A stretch of 47,108 bases of DNA from DAIRUS01 sp036803205 (GCA_036803205.1 DAIRUS010000006.1:1-47108), one strand, 5' to 3'. Numbered from the stretch's first letter, positions 7,323 to 16,447 are shown. The notes: a model not told the origin generated them from the sequence alone. Numbers and translations: made by a program.

Positions 7323-8456
7323 ATGTTCATAAAAGGCGTAGGAATGACAAAATTTGATTATTCTCAAAAACCTTGGTGGCAATTTGCTTTTGAGGCAGCA
7401 ATGGAAGCCTTGGAAGATGCCAAAATGAGAATTTCTCAAATTGACCTTATTGTTTTTTCTGGCATTGAAAGCGCTGAAGGAACCTCAGAGCATCAGACCC
7501 ATAAAACCTCGCTTCTCTCTGACTTGTTTAAAACTAACATTCCCATTATCCAGACACCTTCAGTTTGTGCTGGTGGCGGTGTGGCTTTTTGGACCAGCCT
7601 CCATTTCTTGCCCAAATTTAATAACATTTTAGTTCTTACTGGCGAAAAATTGGTTGATAATAAAAGCGAGGTTACTACTCATTGGATTTTATCAGCGGCT
7701 GAGAGAGTGATTGAACAAACCGAAGGAATGCTTTTTCCGGTTCAGAATGCTCTTATTGCCCAGCAGTATATGAGAAAATATGGCGCCACTCATGATGATT
7801 TAGCCCTAATTGCTTTTAAAAACCATCAAAATGCGGTTTTAAATCCCAAAGCCTATTTTTACAAAAGACCGGTGACATTAGAACAAATTAAATCAGCTCC
7901 GGAAATTGCTTCACCATTTACTATTTATGACTGCTCTCTATCGATTAATGGCGGAGCAGCTGTCATTTTAAGCCGAGAGAAAACTGATATTAAAGTTTTA
8001 GGTTCGGGTTTTGCCACTGATTATCTTTTAACTTTTGGCCGAAAAGATTCAACTCATTTTGTTGCTACCCAAATTGCTGCTAAAAAAGCTTTTAAGGAAG
8101 CAAAAATTTCGCCAAAGGATATTCAAGTTGCCGAGATCCATGACGCTTTCACTTCAGTAGAGTTAATCTCTTATGAAGATTTAGGATTTGCTGAAATTGG
8201 CAAGGGACCAGAATTAATTCGTTCAGGCAAGGTCAATTTAGATGGGCCCCTGCCAATTAATCCTTCAGGCGGTTTAAAGGCAAAAGGACATCCCATTTCT
8301 CCAACTGGCTTGGCTCAAATTTACGAAATTGTAAACCAGCTGAGGGGTAGATGCGGCCAAAGGCAGGTAAAACCTATTCCTAAAATTGGTCTTTGTCATA
8401 ACATTGGTGGGGCAGGAGGCAGTGTTACCGTTCACATTTTTCAAAATGTTTCTTAA
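7323..8456 (+). CDS. Archaeal-type thiolase (acetyl-CoA acetyltransferase/SCP2-thiolase family)
   Basis: The 377-aa protein has the thiolase fold. Its nucleophile Cys82 sits in PSVCAGGG, His273 in AEIHDAF and His323 in AKGHPISPTG. The C-terminal motif is CHNIGGAGG (358-366), the form seen in SCPx and archaeal thiolases rather than the CxGGGxG of FadA/PhaA. Archaeal members act with a DUF35 zinc-ribbon/OB protein; a DUF35 domain is encoded at 10974. The protein would condense two acyl-CoAs or work in reverse. As the only condensing enzyme beside fabG, fabZ and fabK, it could carry out chain extension. No HMG-CoA synthase is present to suggest a mevalonate role. Confidence 0.85.
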   Translation: MFIKGVGMTKFDYSQKPWWQFAFEAAMEALEDAKMRISQIDLIVFSGIESAEGTSEHQTHKTSLLSDLFKTNIPIIQTPSVCAGGGVAFWTSLHFLPKFNNILVLTGEKLVDNKSEVTTHWILSAAERVIEQTEGMLFPVQNALIAQQYMRKYGATHDDLALIAFKNHQNAVLNPKAYFYKRPVTLEQIKSAPEIASPFTIYDCSLSINGGAAVILSREKTDIKVLGSGFATDYLLTFGRKDSTHFVATQIAAKKAFKEAKISPKDIQVAEIHDAFTSVELISYEDLGFAEIGKGPELIRSGKVNLDGPLPINPSGGLKAKGHPISPTGLAQIYEIVNQLRGRCGQRQVKPIPKIGLCHNIGGAGGSVTVHIFQNVS

Positions 8457-8470
8457 GAAAAAAGAAAATT

Positions 8471-8938
8471 ATGAAATTTCCACCGTATCTTTGTAAAAAA
8501 ACCCTTGATTGGAAATTAGTTGTAATCATTTTAGGAGTTTTCCTTATCACTACTATTTTTTTTATTAACCAAGCCCTAAAAAGTTTGAGTCAGCCTGGCT
8601 TTGAAAACATTCCTACCTTAGTTTCTCAAGGAATGGTTTTTTATCAAATTGATTTTGGAGACGGTCAGATAAAGTCATATAGAGTTGGCCAGCTTGAGGG
8701 AAGAACTGTTTTTGCTCTTTTGGAAAAGATAGCTGAAAGAGAAAATTTTAAGATTGAGACAAAAACATACCAAGATATGGGCATTTTGGTAGAAAGCATA
8801 GCCGGGGTTAAAAATGGCACTGATAATAAATATTGGCAATATTGGGTCAATGGCGAATTGCCGATGATAGCTGCTGATAAAAAAGAGGTCAAAGGTGGGG
8901 ATATAGTAGAATGGAAATTTGCCACTTCACCTTTTTAA
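8471..8938 (+). CDS. Membrane-anchored DUF4430 (transcobalamin-C-like) protein
   Basis: The 155-aa protein has one N-terminal membrane anchor (about 15-37). An extracytoplasmic DUF4430 domain follows, recognisable from VFALLEKIAERENF, the YQDMGILVESIAGVKNG stretch and the KYWQYWVNGE motif (116-125). The DUF4430 fold is shared with the C-terminal domain of transcobalamin and intrinsic factor and is often encoded near ECF-type transporters. The next gene is a DUF6580 membrane protein and the one after is a cobalamin-binding enzyme, so a role as a surface ligand-binding protein for cobalamin uptake is plausible. The ligand is inferred from context only. Confidence 0.75.
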   Translation: MKFPPYLCKKTLDWKLVVIILGVFLITTIFFINQALKSLSQPGFENIPTLVSQGMVFYQIDFGDGQIKSYRVGQLEGRTVFALLEKIAERENFKIETKTYQDMGILVESIAGVKNGTDNKYWQYWVNGELPMIAADKKEVKGGDIVEWKFATSPF

Positions 8939-8942
8939 GAAA

Positions 8943-9506
8943 ATGAGAAAAGAGAAAATTTTATTAACAATTTTCATTATCTTTTTTGGAGTTATTTTCC
9001 GGATTTTCTTAAATGAAGCGATTGGAATTCCTAATTTCGAACCGGTTACTGCCATAGCGCTGACTTCCGGTTCATTTTTAGGAGGTACTTTTGCTTTTAT
9101 TATTCCTCTTTTAATAATTTTTCTTTCTGATATTTATTTTGGTAACACCTCGGTTTATCTTTTTACCTGGTCAGCTTTTATTTCAATTGGAATTTTCGGC
9201 TCTTTCTTTAAGAGGAATACAAAATATTATTTTTTGAAAATCAGCGCTGGAGGAATCCTTTCAGTTTTCTTTTTCTATCTCTGGACTAATTTCGGCTGGT
9301 GGTTAACTTCCGGGATGTATCCAATGAACCTTGGAGGACTTTTCCAATCTTATATTGCCGGCCTTCCATTTTTAAGAAATCAATTAGCCTCGGTCTTGAT
9401 TTTTACCTCTCTTTTTAGTTTAATTTTTTCTTTAGTTTTGAATAAAAAATTTTTTAAAGAAATAAAAAAATATGAAAGTTCTCCTTTTATATCCAAAATT
9501 TCCTAA
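8943..9506 (+). CDS. DUF6580 integral membrane protein, ECF S-component-like
   Basis: The ATG at 8943 is 4 nt after the preceding stop; a TTG at 8919 in the same frame would overlap that gene and is less likely. The 187-aa protein has about six hydrophobic segments. It carries the DUF6580 signature PNFEPVTAIALTSGSFLGG, followed by a helix ending in LSDIYFG. DUF6580 proteins resemble substrate-binding (S) components of ECF vitamin transporters. The coupling to DUF4430 supports import of a small molecule. No EcfT or EcfA genes are in the window. The last 35 nt overlap the next gene. Confidence 0.7.
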   Translation: MRKEKILLTIFIIFFGVIFRIFLNEAIGIPNFEPVTAIALTSGSFLGGTFAFIIPLLIIFLSDIYFGNTSVYLFTWSAFISIGIFGSFFKRNTKYYFLKISAGGILSVFFFYLWTNFGWWLTSGMYPMNLGGLFQSYIAGLPFLRNQLASVLIFTSLFSLIFSLVLNKKFFKEIKKYESSPFISKIS

Positions 9507-10962
9507 AACTTTTTGGAGCTTTAAATACGCCCTTCCTTTTATTGGCAAAAAGGCTGCTTTTCCGCCCCTCGGTTTATTAACCGTAGCTGCCCTACTTCCT
9601 CCAGATTGGGAGAAAAGATTAATTGACTTGAATGTTCAGAAATTAAACGAAAAAGACATTGAATGGGCTGATTTCCTCTTCCTTTCGGCAATGGTTATTC
9701 AAAAGGAATCAGTTAGAGAAATTATCAATCAGGCTAAAAGATTTAACAAAAAAATTGTTGCAGGTGGACCTCTTTTTACTACCGGCTATGAAGAATTTTT
9801 AGAAGATATCAATTATTTTGTTTTGGGCGAGGCAGAAATAACGTTACCCCTTTTTTTAGAAGATTTAAAAAATAATAATCTTAAGAGGATCTATCAGCTT
9901 AGTCAGTGGCCAGATATAACTAAAACACCTCTTCCTCTTTGGGAGCTAATAGATATGAAAAAATACGCCTCAATGAGTATTCAATTTTCCCGCGGTTGTC
10001 CTTTTAATTGCGAATTTTGCGACATTGTTCTTTTAAACGGCAGAGTTCCCAGAACGAAAAACAAGAAACAAGTTTTAGATGAGTTAAACGCTCTTTATAA
10101 AAGAGGCTGGCGGGGAAATGTTTTCTTTGTTGATGATAATTTCATTGGCAATAAAATTAAGTTAAAAGAAGAAATTCTCCCAGCCATCATTGAATGGACA
10201 GAGAATAAAGGATACCCTTTTATTTTTAATACTCAAGTTTCAATCAATCTTGCCGACGACCAAGAGTTAATGAAATTAATGGTCAGGGCAGGATTTGAAA
10301 CTGTTTTTATTGGAATTGAAACTCCGGCGGAAGAAAGCTTAAAAGGTTGTGGCAAGTTCCAAAATATTAATCGGGATTTATTAGAATCAATTAAAATTAT
10401 CCAAAGTCATGGTTTGGAAGTTCAAGCCGGTTTTATCATCGGTTTCGACCAGGACACTCCTTCAATTTTTGACCGAATGATTACTTTTATTCAAAAAAGC
10501 GGGATAGTGGCAGCTATGGTAGGGATTTTACAAGCTCCGCCAAAAACAAGATTATGGGAAAGACTAAAGAGAGAAAAAAGATTAATCTCCCAGCCAACTG
10601 GTAGCAATACTGATTGCACTATTAATTTTATTCCAAAAATGGACCTTCCAGTTTTGATTGCTGGTTACAAAAGAGTAGTCAACTATATTTATTCGCCAAA
10701 AAATTATTATCAGAGATTAATTAATTTTTTAAAAGAATATAAACCGCAAAAAAAGGGAAATTATCGGTTTAATCTCAGCCGTTTGTTCGCTTTTTTGAAA
10801 TCAATTTGGTTTTTAGGAATTAAAGAAAAAGAAAAATTTTATTATTGGAAAATTGTTTTCTGGACTATTTTCAAAAAACCAAAACTTTTCCCAATGGTTA
10901 TTGAGATGGCAATAAAAGGGTTTCATTTTCGGAAAATATCAGAAATATATTCATCATTTTAA
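9472..10962 (+). CDS. Cobalamin-binding radical SAM enzyme, DUF4070/HpnP-like
   Basis: The 496-aa protein has an N-terminal B12-binding domain (1-140, with FPPLGLLTVAALLP and a VAGGPLFT strand). A radical SAM core follows, whose cluster ligands are Cys176, Cys180 and Cys183 (RGCPFNCEFC). The region after about 320 fits DUF4070, as in the hopanoid C-2 methylase HpnP and related lipid-modifying enzymes. Such enzymes methylate unactivated carbons or form C-C bonds in lipids. Given the isoprenoid and membrane-lipid genes around it, a lipid substrate is a reasonable guess. No squalene-hopene cyclase is present. The gene starts inside the DUF6580 gene, implying coupled translation. Confidence 0.8.
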   Translation: MKVLLLYPKFPKTFWSFKYALPFIGKKAAFPPLGLLTVAALLPPDWEKRLIDLNVQKLNEKDIEWADFLFLSAMVIQKESVREIINQAKRFNKKIVAGGPLFTTGYEEFLEDINYFVLGEAEITLPLFLEDLKNNNLKRIYQLSQWPDITKTPLPLWELIDMKKYASMSIQFSRGCPFNCEFCDIVLLNGRVPRTKNKKQVLDELNALYKRGWRGNVFFVDDNFIGNKIKLKEEILPAIIEWTENKGYPFIFNTQVSINLADDQELMKLMVRAGFETVFIGIETPAEESLKGCGKFQNINRDLLESIKIIQSHGLEVQAGFIIGFDQDTPSIFDRMITFIQKSGIVAAMVGILQAPPKTRLWERLKREKRLISQPTGSNTDCTINFIPKMDLPVLIAGYKRVVNYIYSPKNYYQRLINFLKEYKPQKKGNYRFNLSRLFAFLKSIWFLGIKEKEKFYYWKIVFWTIFKKPKLFPMVIEMAIKGFHFRKISEIYSSF

Positions 10963-10973
10963 ATTTTTAAACC

Positions 10974-11990
10974 ATGTTTTACCAATGTCAAAGTTGTAGA
11001 AAAATTTGGCAATATCCAATTGAGAAATGCCCGGATTGTTTTTTGCCCCTGGAGAGATTAACTGGTAAAGAAATGAAAGTTATCGGTGTTTCTAGGGTTG
11101 AAATTCCCTCAATTTTACATCCTCAAACGCCTTATTTTGTCTTGCTTTTAAAAGATGAAAATGGCAATCAATGGGTTCAAAAATCAGTTGAGGAATATAA
11201 AATCGGCGATGAATTTCAACTTGGAAGAGAGAAAAATAAAGAAGGAGTGGCTATTTGGCGAATCAAATACGACTATTTAGAAGCAATTGAAAAATCAATT
11301 GATTTATTAGAAGGATTGGAATTGAAAGAGAATTCTAAAGTTTTAATTTTACCAAGTCTTTTTGAAGCTTCTCATCCTTACTTCAGAGATAATACCAACC
11401 CCGAGTTTTTAGAAGCAATTTTAAATTTCCTTCAAAAGAAAGACATAAAACCTAGTAATATTTTTGTTTCCAGCCAGAGTTTTAATGAAATTCCTATTGA
11501 AATCAAGGCTCAAAAATCAGGTTTATTAGATGTCTGCTTAAAAAATCAGATTACCCCAGTTGATTTAGCAAAAACCAATTTTATTAAAAAGGAAAATTTA
11601 GAAATTTCCGAGATAGTTTTAAATTCCGATCTGATTTTGAATCTACCAATTTTGAAAATGACTAAGGCAATGGCTAGCGAAAACATCTTTTTTCTCTTGA
11701 AAAAAGAAAATTATTTAAGTCAAAAATATCTTTTTTCAGAAAAAGAAATTTTTGAAAAACTAAAACAGATTTTACCTTCCTGTCTAACTTTGGCTGAAGC
11801 TAATATTGTTCAAGATGAAAAGGGCTTCAACCAGTTTCTTGGCCTACTTTTTGCCTCCTTTAATCCTCAAAACTTAGACCGGGTTTTTCTCGAAATCACT
11901 AGGGCTAGTCAGTTGCCAGAAATTTTAGAAAATATCAATTTAGAAAAAATTCCTATTTTTGGAAGAAAAATAGCTGAAATAATCATATGA
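10974..11990 (+). CDS. DUF35 zinc-ribbon/OB domain fused to DUF362
   Basis: The 338-aa protein begins with a zinc ribbon (Cys5, Cys8, Cys19, Cys22) and an OB-like segment (about 33-95), the layout of DUF35/ChsH2 proteins that partner thiolases and HMG-CoA synthase. From about 100 onward it matches DUF362: a KVLILPSLFEA strand, a DLILNLPILK strand and a KAMASENIFFLLK stretch. DUF362 function is poorly defined; some members are linked to ferredoxin or cofactor proteins. I do not know this fusion as a described architecture. The DUF35 half suggests it binds the thiolase at 7323. The gene overlaps bioY by 4 nt. Confidence 0.7.
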   Translation: MFYQCQSCRKIWQYPIEKCPDCFLPLERLTGKEMKVIGVSRVEIPSILHPQTPYFVLLLKDENGNQWVQKSVEEYKIGDEFQLGREKNKEGVAIWRIKYDYLEAIEKSIDLLEGLELKENSKVLILPSLFEASHPYFRDNTNPEFLEAILNFLQKKDIKPSNIFVSSQSFNEIPIEIKAQKSGLLDVCLKNQITPVDLAKTNFIKKENLEISEIVLNSDLILNLPILKMTKAMASENIFFLLKKENYLSQKYLFSEKEIFEKLKQILPSCLTLAEANIVQDEKGFNQFLGLLFASFNPQNLDRVFLEITRASQLPEILENINLEKIPIFGRKIAEIII

Positions 11991-12571
11991 AAACTAAAAA
12001 CTTAACCCTTTTGGAGGCAGTTATGCCAAAGTTTGAAAATAAAGCCTTAGTTTTAATAAAAGATATTGGTTTGATTTTAAGCTTTGCTATTTTAACTGGG
12101 ATTTCTGCAAAATTAAAAATTGAAATTGGGCTTGTTCCAATAACAATGCAAACTTTAGCTGTCTTATTAACTGGCGCCCTGCTCGGTTCAAAAAGGGGAG
12201 CTTTATCTCAACTGACCTATCTTTTGATGGGTTTGGCTGGTGTTCCTTGGTTTGCCCGGGGAGGAGGAATAGCTTATATTTCTTCTCCAACTTTTGGTTA
12301 TCTCATTGGTTTTATTTTTTCTGCCTATTTTGTTGGTTGGCTTTGTGAGAAGGGCTGGGAGAAAAGTATTGAAGGGGCAATTTTAACAATGTTCTTTGGC
12401 AACCTCATTCTTTATTTGCCCGGGCTTTTTTGGCTAGGAAAATTTGTCGGTTTGGAAAAAGTTTTGGCCGTGGGTCTTTATCCTTTTATTTTTGGAGACT
12501 TGTTCAAGATATTATTAGCAGGATTAGTTTTGCCAATGGCCTGGAAGTTGGTTAAAAGGTCGGAAAATTAA
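11987..12571 (+). CDS. bioY: BioY biotin transporter S component
   Basis: The 194-aa protein has about six membrane helices and the BioY signatures VPITMQTLAVLLTGALLGSK and GVPWFARGGGIAYISSPTFGYL. It also has the downstream NLILYLPGLFWL helix. BioY imports biotin, alone or with an ECF module. This genome segment encodes a biotin-dependent carboxylase, a biotin carrier and a biotin ligase but no biotin synthesis gene, so the cell probably scavenges biotin. The start at 11987 overlaps the previous stop (ATGA). An alternative start at 12023 is preceded by a strong GGAGG at 12013-12017, which is unusual here, and would give 182 aa. Confidence 0.92.
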   Translation: MKTKNLTLLEAVMPKFENKALVLIKDIGLILSFAILTGISAKLKIEIGLVPITMQTLAVLLTGALLGSKRGALSQLTYLLMGLAGVPWFARGGGIAYISSPTFGYLIGFIFSAYFVGWLCEKGWEKSIEGAILTMFFGNLILYLPGLFWLGKFVGLEKVLAVGLYPFIFGDLFKILLAGLVLPMAWKLVKRSEN

Positions 12572-12589
12572 ATATTCATAATCTACTTT

Positions 12590-13336
12590 ATGAAAGATAA
12601 AGTTATTTTAATCACTGGCTCTGCTCAAGGAATTGGTCGTAAAATTGCTTTAAAATTTGCTTTGCTGGGAGGAAAAATTGCCTTAAATGACATTCCTTCT
12701 CAGGAAGAGAATTTGAAAAAAGCAAAAGAAGAGATTGAAAAATTGTCCAAGACCAGCGAGACCGTCAGGTATTATTTGGCTGATGTTTCAAAATATGAAG
12801 AAGTGGAAAGGATGATAAAAGAGATTGAAAGAGACTTTGGAAGATTAGATGTCCTGGTTAACAACGCTGGTATTTGCGCTGACCGGACCTTAGCCAAAAT
12901 GACCAAAGAGGAATGGCAAAAGGTGATTGATATTGACCTGACAGGAGTTTTCAATTGTACCAAAGCTGCTTTACCTTTGTTGATTGCTAATCAAGGAAAT
13001 ATCATTTCTCTTTCTTCAATTGTTGGACAAAGAGGAAATTTTGGTCAGACAAATTATGCCGCTGCCAAGGCAGGAATTATTGGCTTTACCAAATCTTTAG
13101 CCAAAGAGGTAGGAAGATTTGGGATAAGAGTTAATGCTGTAGCCCCGGGATTTATTGAAACGAAATTAACTCAAACTGTACCCGAGAATATAAAAATCGC
13201 CGTCAAGCAATTAACCTCTCTTGGTAGATTTGGAAAACCAGAAGAAGTGGCTAATGTGGTCGCCTTCTTAGCTTCAGAAGAAGCTAGCTTTATTACTGGC
13301 GAGGTTATTAATATTGATGGCGGTCTGGCATTATAA
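12590..13336 (+). CDS. fabG: 3-oxoacyl reductase, SDR family (FabG)
   Basis: The 248-aa protein is a classical short-chain dehydrogenase. It has TGSAQGIG (9-16) for the dinucleotide, NNAG (91-94), and a catalytic triad of Ser142/143, Tyr156 and Lys160 (YAAAK). The C-terminal VINIDGG is typical of FabG. It would reduce a 3-ketoacyl thioester with NADPH. Since no acyl carrier protein is encoded here, the substrate could be a CoA ester; the sequence does not decide this. The polyprenyl synthase start lies 1 nt after its stop. Confidence 0.9.
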   Translation: MKDKVILITGSAQGIGRKIALKFALLGGKIALNDIPSQEENLKKAKEEIEKLSKTSETVRYYLADVSKYEEVERMIKEIERDFGRLDVLVNNAGICADRTLAKMTKEEWQKVIDIDLTGVFNCTKAALPLLIANQGNIISLSSIVGQRGNFGQTNYAAAKAGIIGFTKSLAKEVGRFGIRVNAVAPGFIETKLTQTVPENIKIAVKQLTSLGRFGKPEEVANVVAFLASEEASFITGEVINIDGGLAL

Positions 13337-13337
13337 T

Positions 13338-14429
13338 ATGAAAGATTCTTCAAGAAAAGAAGAGATTGGCCAATATTTAAAAAAAATAAAACCAGAAATT
13401 GACAGAACGATTGAAAAATATCTTCCTAAAAAGGTAAGTAAGAAATGGTTGGAATCTACTTTCGGCAAACCCCGCTATACATATTATATAAAGGCCGCCC
13501 AGAAAACTTTATTGGAGCCTTCCTGGGAACTTTTGGAGCGGGGAGGAAAAAGATGGCGGCCGGTTTTATTTTTACTGATCGCTGAAGTTTTTGGTGCTGA
13601 CCTTAAAAAACTTAAAGAATTCACAATTATTCCAGAAGTTATTCACAATGGAACTCTTTGTATTGATGACATTGAAGACCAAGGAGAATTAAGGAGAGGA
13701 AAACCCGCTCTCCATAAAATTTTTGGAATTGATATCGCTTTAAATGTTGGTAATTTTCTTTACTTTTTGCCCCTATTAATTTTGTTTAAAAAGAGAAAAA
13801 AAGTTAAGACCGAGATTTTAATTAAAGCTTATGAAGCTTATTTTCAAGAGATGGTAAGGCTTCATTTTGGCCAGGGAACAGATATTTTTTGGCACAAAGG
13901 AAAAGAGAAGAAAATCACAGAGAAAGAATACTTGCAAATGACTGCTTTCAAAACGGGTTGTATGGCCAGACTAGCAGCGAAATTAGCCGTTATCTTTTCA
14001 GGTAAAAATGGTCAATTGGCAGAAAAAATTGGCAATCTAGCTGAATCAATAGGTGTTGCTTTTCAAATTCAAGATGATATTTTAGATATTACTTTAACTG
14101 GTAAAGAAAGAGAAAGGTTTGGAAAAATTCCCGGTAACGATATTAAAGAAGGAAAAAGAACTTTGATGGTTATTTATACCCTAAAGAAAGCGACAAAAAA
14201 AGATAAGAAAAGATTGTTGGAAATTCTGAATAAGCACACTGACGACCGACGAGAAAAAGAAGAGGCAATAAGGATAATTCAGAAATATGGCGGTATTGAA
14301 TATGCTAAAAAATTGGCTAAAAAAATTATAAAAGAAAACTGGCAGGAGACTGAGAAATTATTACCACCATCTGAAGCAAAGATAAAACTAAAAGAATTTA
14401 TTAACTATTTAATCGAGAGAAGGGTCTAA
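13338..14429 (+). CDS. Trans-polyprenyl diphosphate synthase (GGPP synthase family)
   Basis: The start at 13338 is 1 nt after the fabG stop. The 363-aa enzyme has GGKRWRP (about 75-81). The first aspartate-rich motif DDIED sits in EVIHNGTLCIDDIED and the second, DDILD, in FQIQDDILD, followed by GNDIKEGKRTL. It elongates allylic diphosphates with IPP. An N-terminal extension of about 65 residues precedes the usual core. The residues before the first motif (Thr, Leu and Cys rather than bulky aromatics) suggest a medium or long product such as C20 or more; this is an inference. It could feed the UbiA enzyme at 16448. Confidence 0.88.
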   Translation: MKDSSRKEEIGQYLKKIKPEIDRTIEKYLPKKVSKKWLESTFGKPRYTYYIKAAQKTLLEPSWELLERGGKRWRPVLFLLIAEVFGADLKKLKEFTIIPEVIHNGTLCIDDIEDQGELRRGKPALHKIFGIDIALNVGNFLYFLPLLILFKKRKKVKTEILIKAYEAYFQEMVRLHFGQGTDIFWHKGKEKKITEKEYLQMTAFKTGCMARLAAKLAVIFSGKNGQLAEKIGNLAESIGVAFQIQDDILDITLTGKERERFGKIPGNDIKEGKRTLMVIYTLKKATKKDKKRLLEILNKHTDDRREKEEAIRIIQKYGGIEYAKKLAKKIIKENWQETEKLLPPSEAKIKLKEFINYLIERRV

Positions 14430-14466
14430 ATTTCAATTTCCTCTTTTTGATAGTTGTTTAATAATT

Positions 14467-16416
14467 ATGTCAAATTTTCTTGATAAAATTTCCGGGCCTC
14501 AAGATTTAAAAAAATTAAAAACCCAGGAACTTATCCAACTGGCTGACGAAATTCGTCAGTTAATTATTTCAACGGTGGCAAAGAATGGAGGTCACTTAGC
14601 TTCAAACTTGGGAGTGGTTGAATTAACTTTGGCCCTGCATTATGTTTTTGATAGTCCCATTGACAAAATAATCTGGGATGTTGGTCACCAGGCCTATACC
14701 CATAAAATTCTCACCGGTCGAAAAGATAAGTTTGCCACTCTAAGACAGCATGGTGGTCTTTCCGGTTTTCCTAAAAGAGAAGAAAGCGAACATGATCATT
14801 TTAATACCGGCCACGCCTCTACAGCTATTTCAGCTGGATTAGGAATAAGTTTGACTCGTGATTTTAAGAAAGAGAAAAACAGAGTAATAGCGATTGTGGG
14901 TGATGGTTCTCTAACCGGTGGCTTGGCCTTTGAGGCTTTAAATCAGGCCGGGGCATTAAAATCTAACCTAATTGTTATTTTAAACGACAACAAAATGTCC
15001 ATCTCAAAAAACGTTGGAGCTTTATCTTTTCATTTAAACGAGATTTCTTCTCCATCGGCTTTTAATCGAATTTGGCGGGTAATCTGGAAAAGAATTACTA
15101 AGATTCCTTTTTTGGGTAAGTTTTTAAGTAAGATAGCTGACTATCTCAAAATAGGTCTTAGATCTTTGTTGAAATTAAGGGTCTTTTTTGAACAGTTAGG
15201 ATTTCGATATGTTGGGCCGATTGACGGCCATGATTTGACTGAATTGATTGAGGCTTTCAATAAAGTTAAAAACCTTTCCGGTCCAATACTAGTTCATATA
15301 ATAACCCAAAAAGGGAGAGGATATGAATTTGCCGAAAAAGATTCAACAAAATTTCACAGCGCTAGTCCTTTCTATATTCAAGACGGTAAATATAGCAAAA
15401 AACCGGCAAGAATAACCTATACCGAGGTTTTTGCTGATACCTTAACGAGATTAGCTAGAGACAATAAAAAGATTATTGGCATTACTGCCGCTATGCCAGA
15501 CGGTACCGGTTTATCTAAATTTGCTAAAGAATTTCCGAAAAGATTTTTTGATGTTGGTATTGCCGAGCAACATGCAGTTACTTTTGCCGCTGGTTTAGCT
15601 ATTGCTGGTTTTCGACCCTTTGTAGCTATTTATTCAACATTTTTACAAAGAGCTTTTGACCAGATAATTCATGATGTTGCCCTCCAAAATCTTCCGGTTG
15701 TTTTTATGATTGACCGAGCCGGAATCGTTGGCGAAGATGGTCCAACCCATCAGGGAAGCTTTGATTTGTCCTATCTTCGTTTAATTCCCAATTTAGTAAT
15801 TTCGGCTCCAAAAGACGAAAATGAATTACAACATTTAATAAAAACAGCCGAAATCTATCAAAAAGGACCTTTTGCCTGTCGTTATCCTCGAGGAGAAGGA
15901 GTAGGAGTAACGCTTGATTCCGAATTAAGGCCATTGGAGATTGGTAGAGGCGAGGAATTAAAAGAAGGAGAAGATTTATATATTATCGCTTGCGGCTCAA
16001 TGGTTTATCCTAGTTTTTTACTAGCTCAAAAATTAGAAAAGAGAAACATTAGTATCGGAGTGATTAACGCCCGATTTATAAAACCATTGGATGAAAAATT
16101 AATTTTAAAAGCAGCTCAATGTGGCAAGATTTTAACTCTTGAAGAAAATAGTATAATTGGAGGTCTGGGTTCAGCTGTTCTTGAGGTTTTAGAAAGATAC
16201 AAAATAAAAAATATTGAGATTGAAAGAATAGGTCTCCCCGATAGATTTATCGAACAGGGAAAACCAGAGATATTAAAAAAAGAGCTTGGATTAAACGAAG
16301 AAGGAATTGAAGAGAAAATTTTCCAGATGATAGGCGCCTTTGCCAAGAGTTATCCTTCTAATGAAAAAAAATCTAAACCATCAACTCAAATCAGCAGCCT
16401 ACTAAAATCAAAGTAA
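14467..16416 (+). CDS. dxs: 1-deoxy-D-xylulose-5-phosphate synthase
   Basis: The 649-aa protein makes DXP from pyruvate and glyceraldehyde 3-phosphate, the first step of the MEP isoprenoid pathway. The N-terminal third has DVGHQAYTHKILTGR and FNTGHAST, and the thiamine-diphosphate motif GDGSLTGG leads to an NDNKMSIS segment. The transketolase pyrimidine domain has the catalytic Glu region DVGIAEQHAVTFAAGLA and GPTHQGSFDLSYLR. Length is close to the usual 620-640 aa. None of the other MEP genes (ispC to ispH) is in this window. Confidence 0.95.
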   Translation: MSNFLDKISGPQDLKKLKTQELIQLADEIRQLIISTVAKNGGHLASNLGVVELTLALHYVFDSPIDKIIWDVGHQAYTHKILTGRKDKFATLRQHGGLSGFPKREESEHDHFNTGHASTAISAGLGISLTRDFKKEKNRVIAIVGDGSLTGGLAFEALNQAGALKSNLIVILNDNKMSISKNVGALSFHLNEISSPSAFNRIWRVIWKRITKIPFLGKFLSKIADYLKIGLRSLLKLRVFFEQLGFRYVGPIDGHDLTELIEAFNKVKNLSGPILVHIITQKGRGYEFAEKDSTKFHSASPFYIQDGKYSKKPARITYTEVFADTLTRLARDNKKIIGITAAMPDGTGLSKFAKEFPKRFFDVGIAEQHAVTFAAGLAIAGFRPFVAIYSTFLQRAFDQIIHDVALQNLPVVFMIDRAGIVGEDGPTHQGSFDLSYLRLIPNLVISAPKDENELQHLIKTAEIYQKGPFACRYPRGEGVGVTLDSELRPLEIGRGEELKEGEDLYIIACGSMVYPSFLLAQKLEKRNISIGVINARFIKPLDEKLILKAAQCGKILTLEENSIIGGLGSAVLEVLERYKIKNIEIERIGLPDRFIEQGKPEILKKELGLNEEGIEEKIFQMIGAFAKSYPSNEKKSKPSTQISSLLKSK

Positions 16417-16447
16417 ATTTACCTATCGTTAAATAGAACAAGCCCAT

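Noticed and set aside
7323..8456. The thiolase as the start of a mevalonate pathway
   Set aside because: No HMG-CoA synthase, reductase or mevalonate kinase is in the window, and dxs indicates the MEP route.
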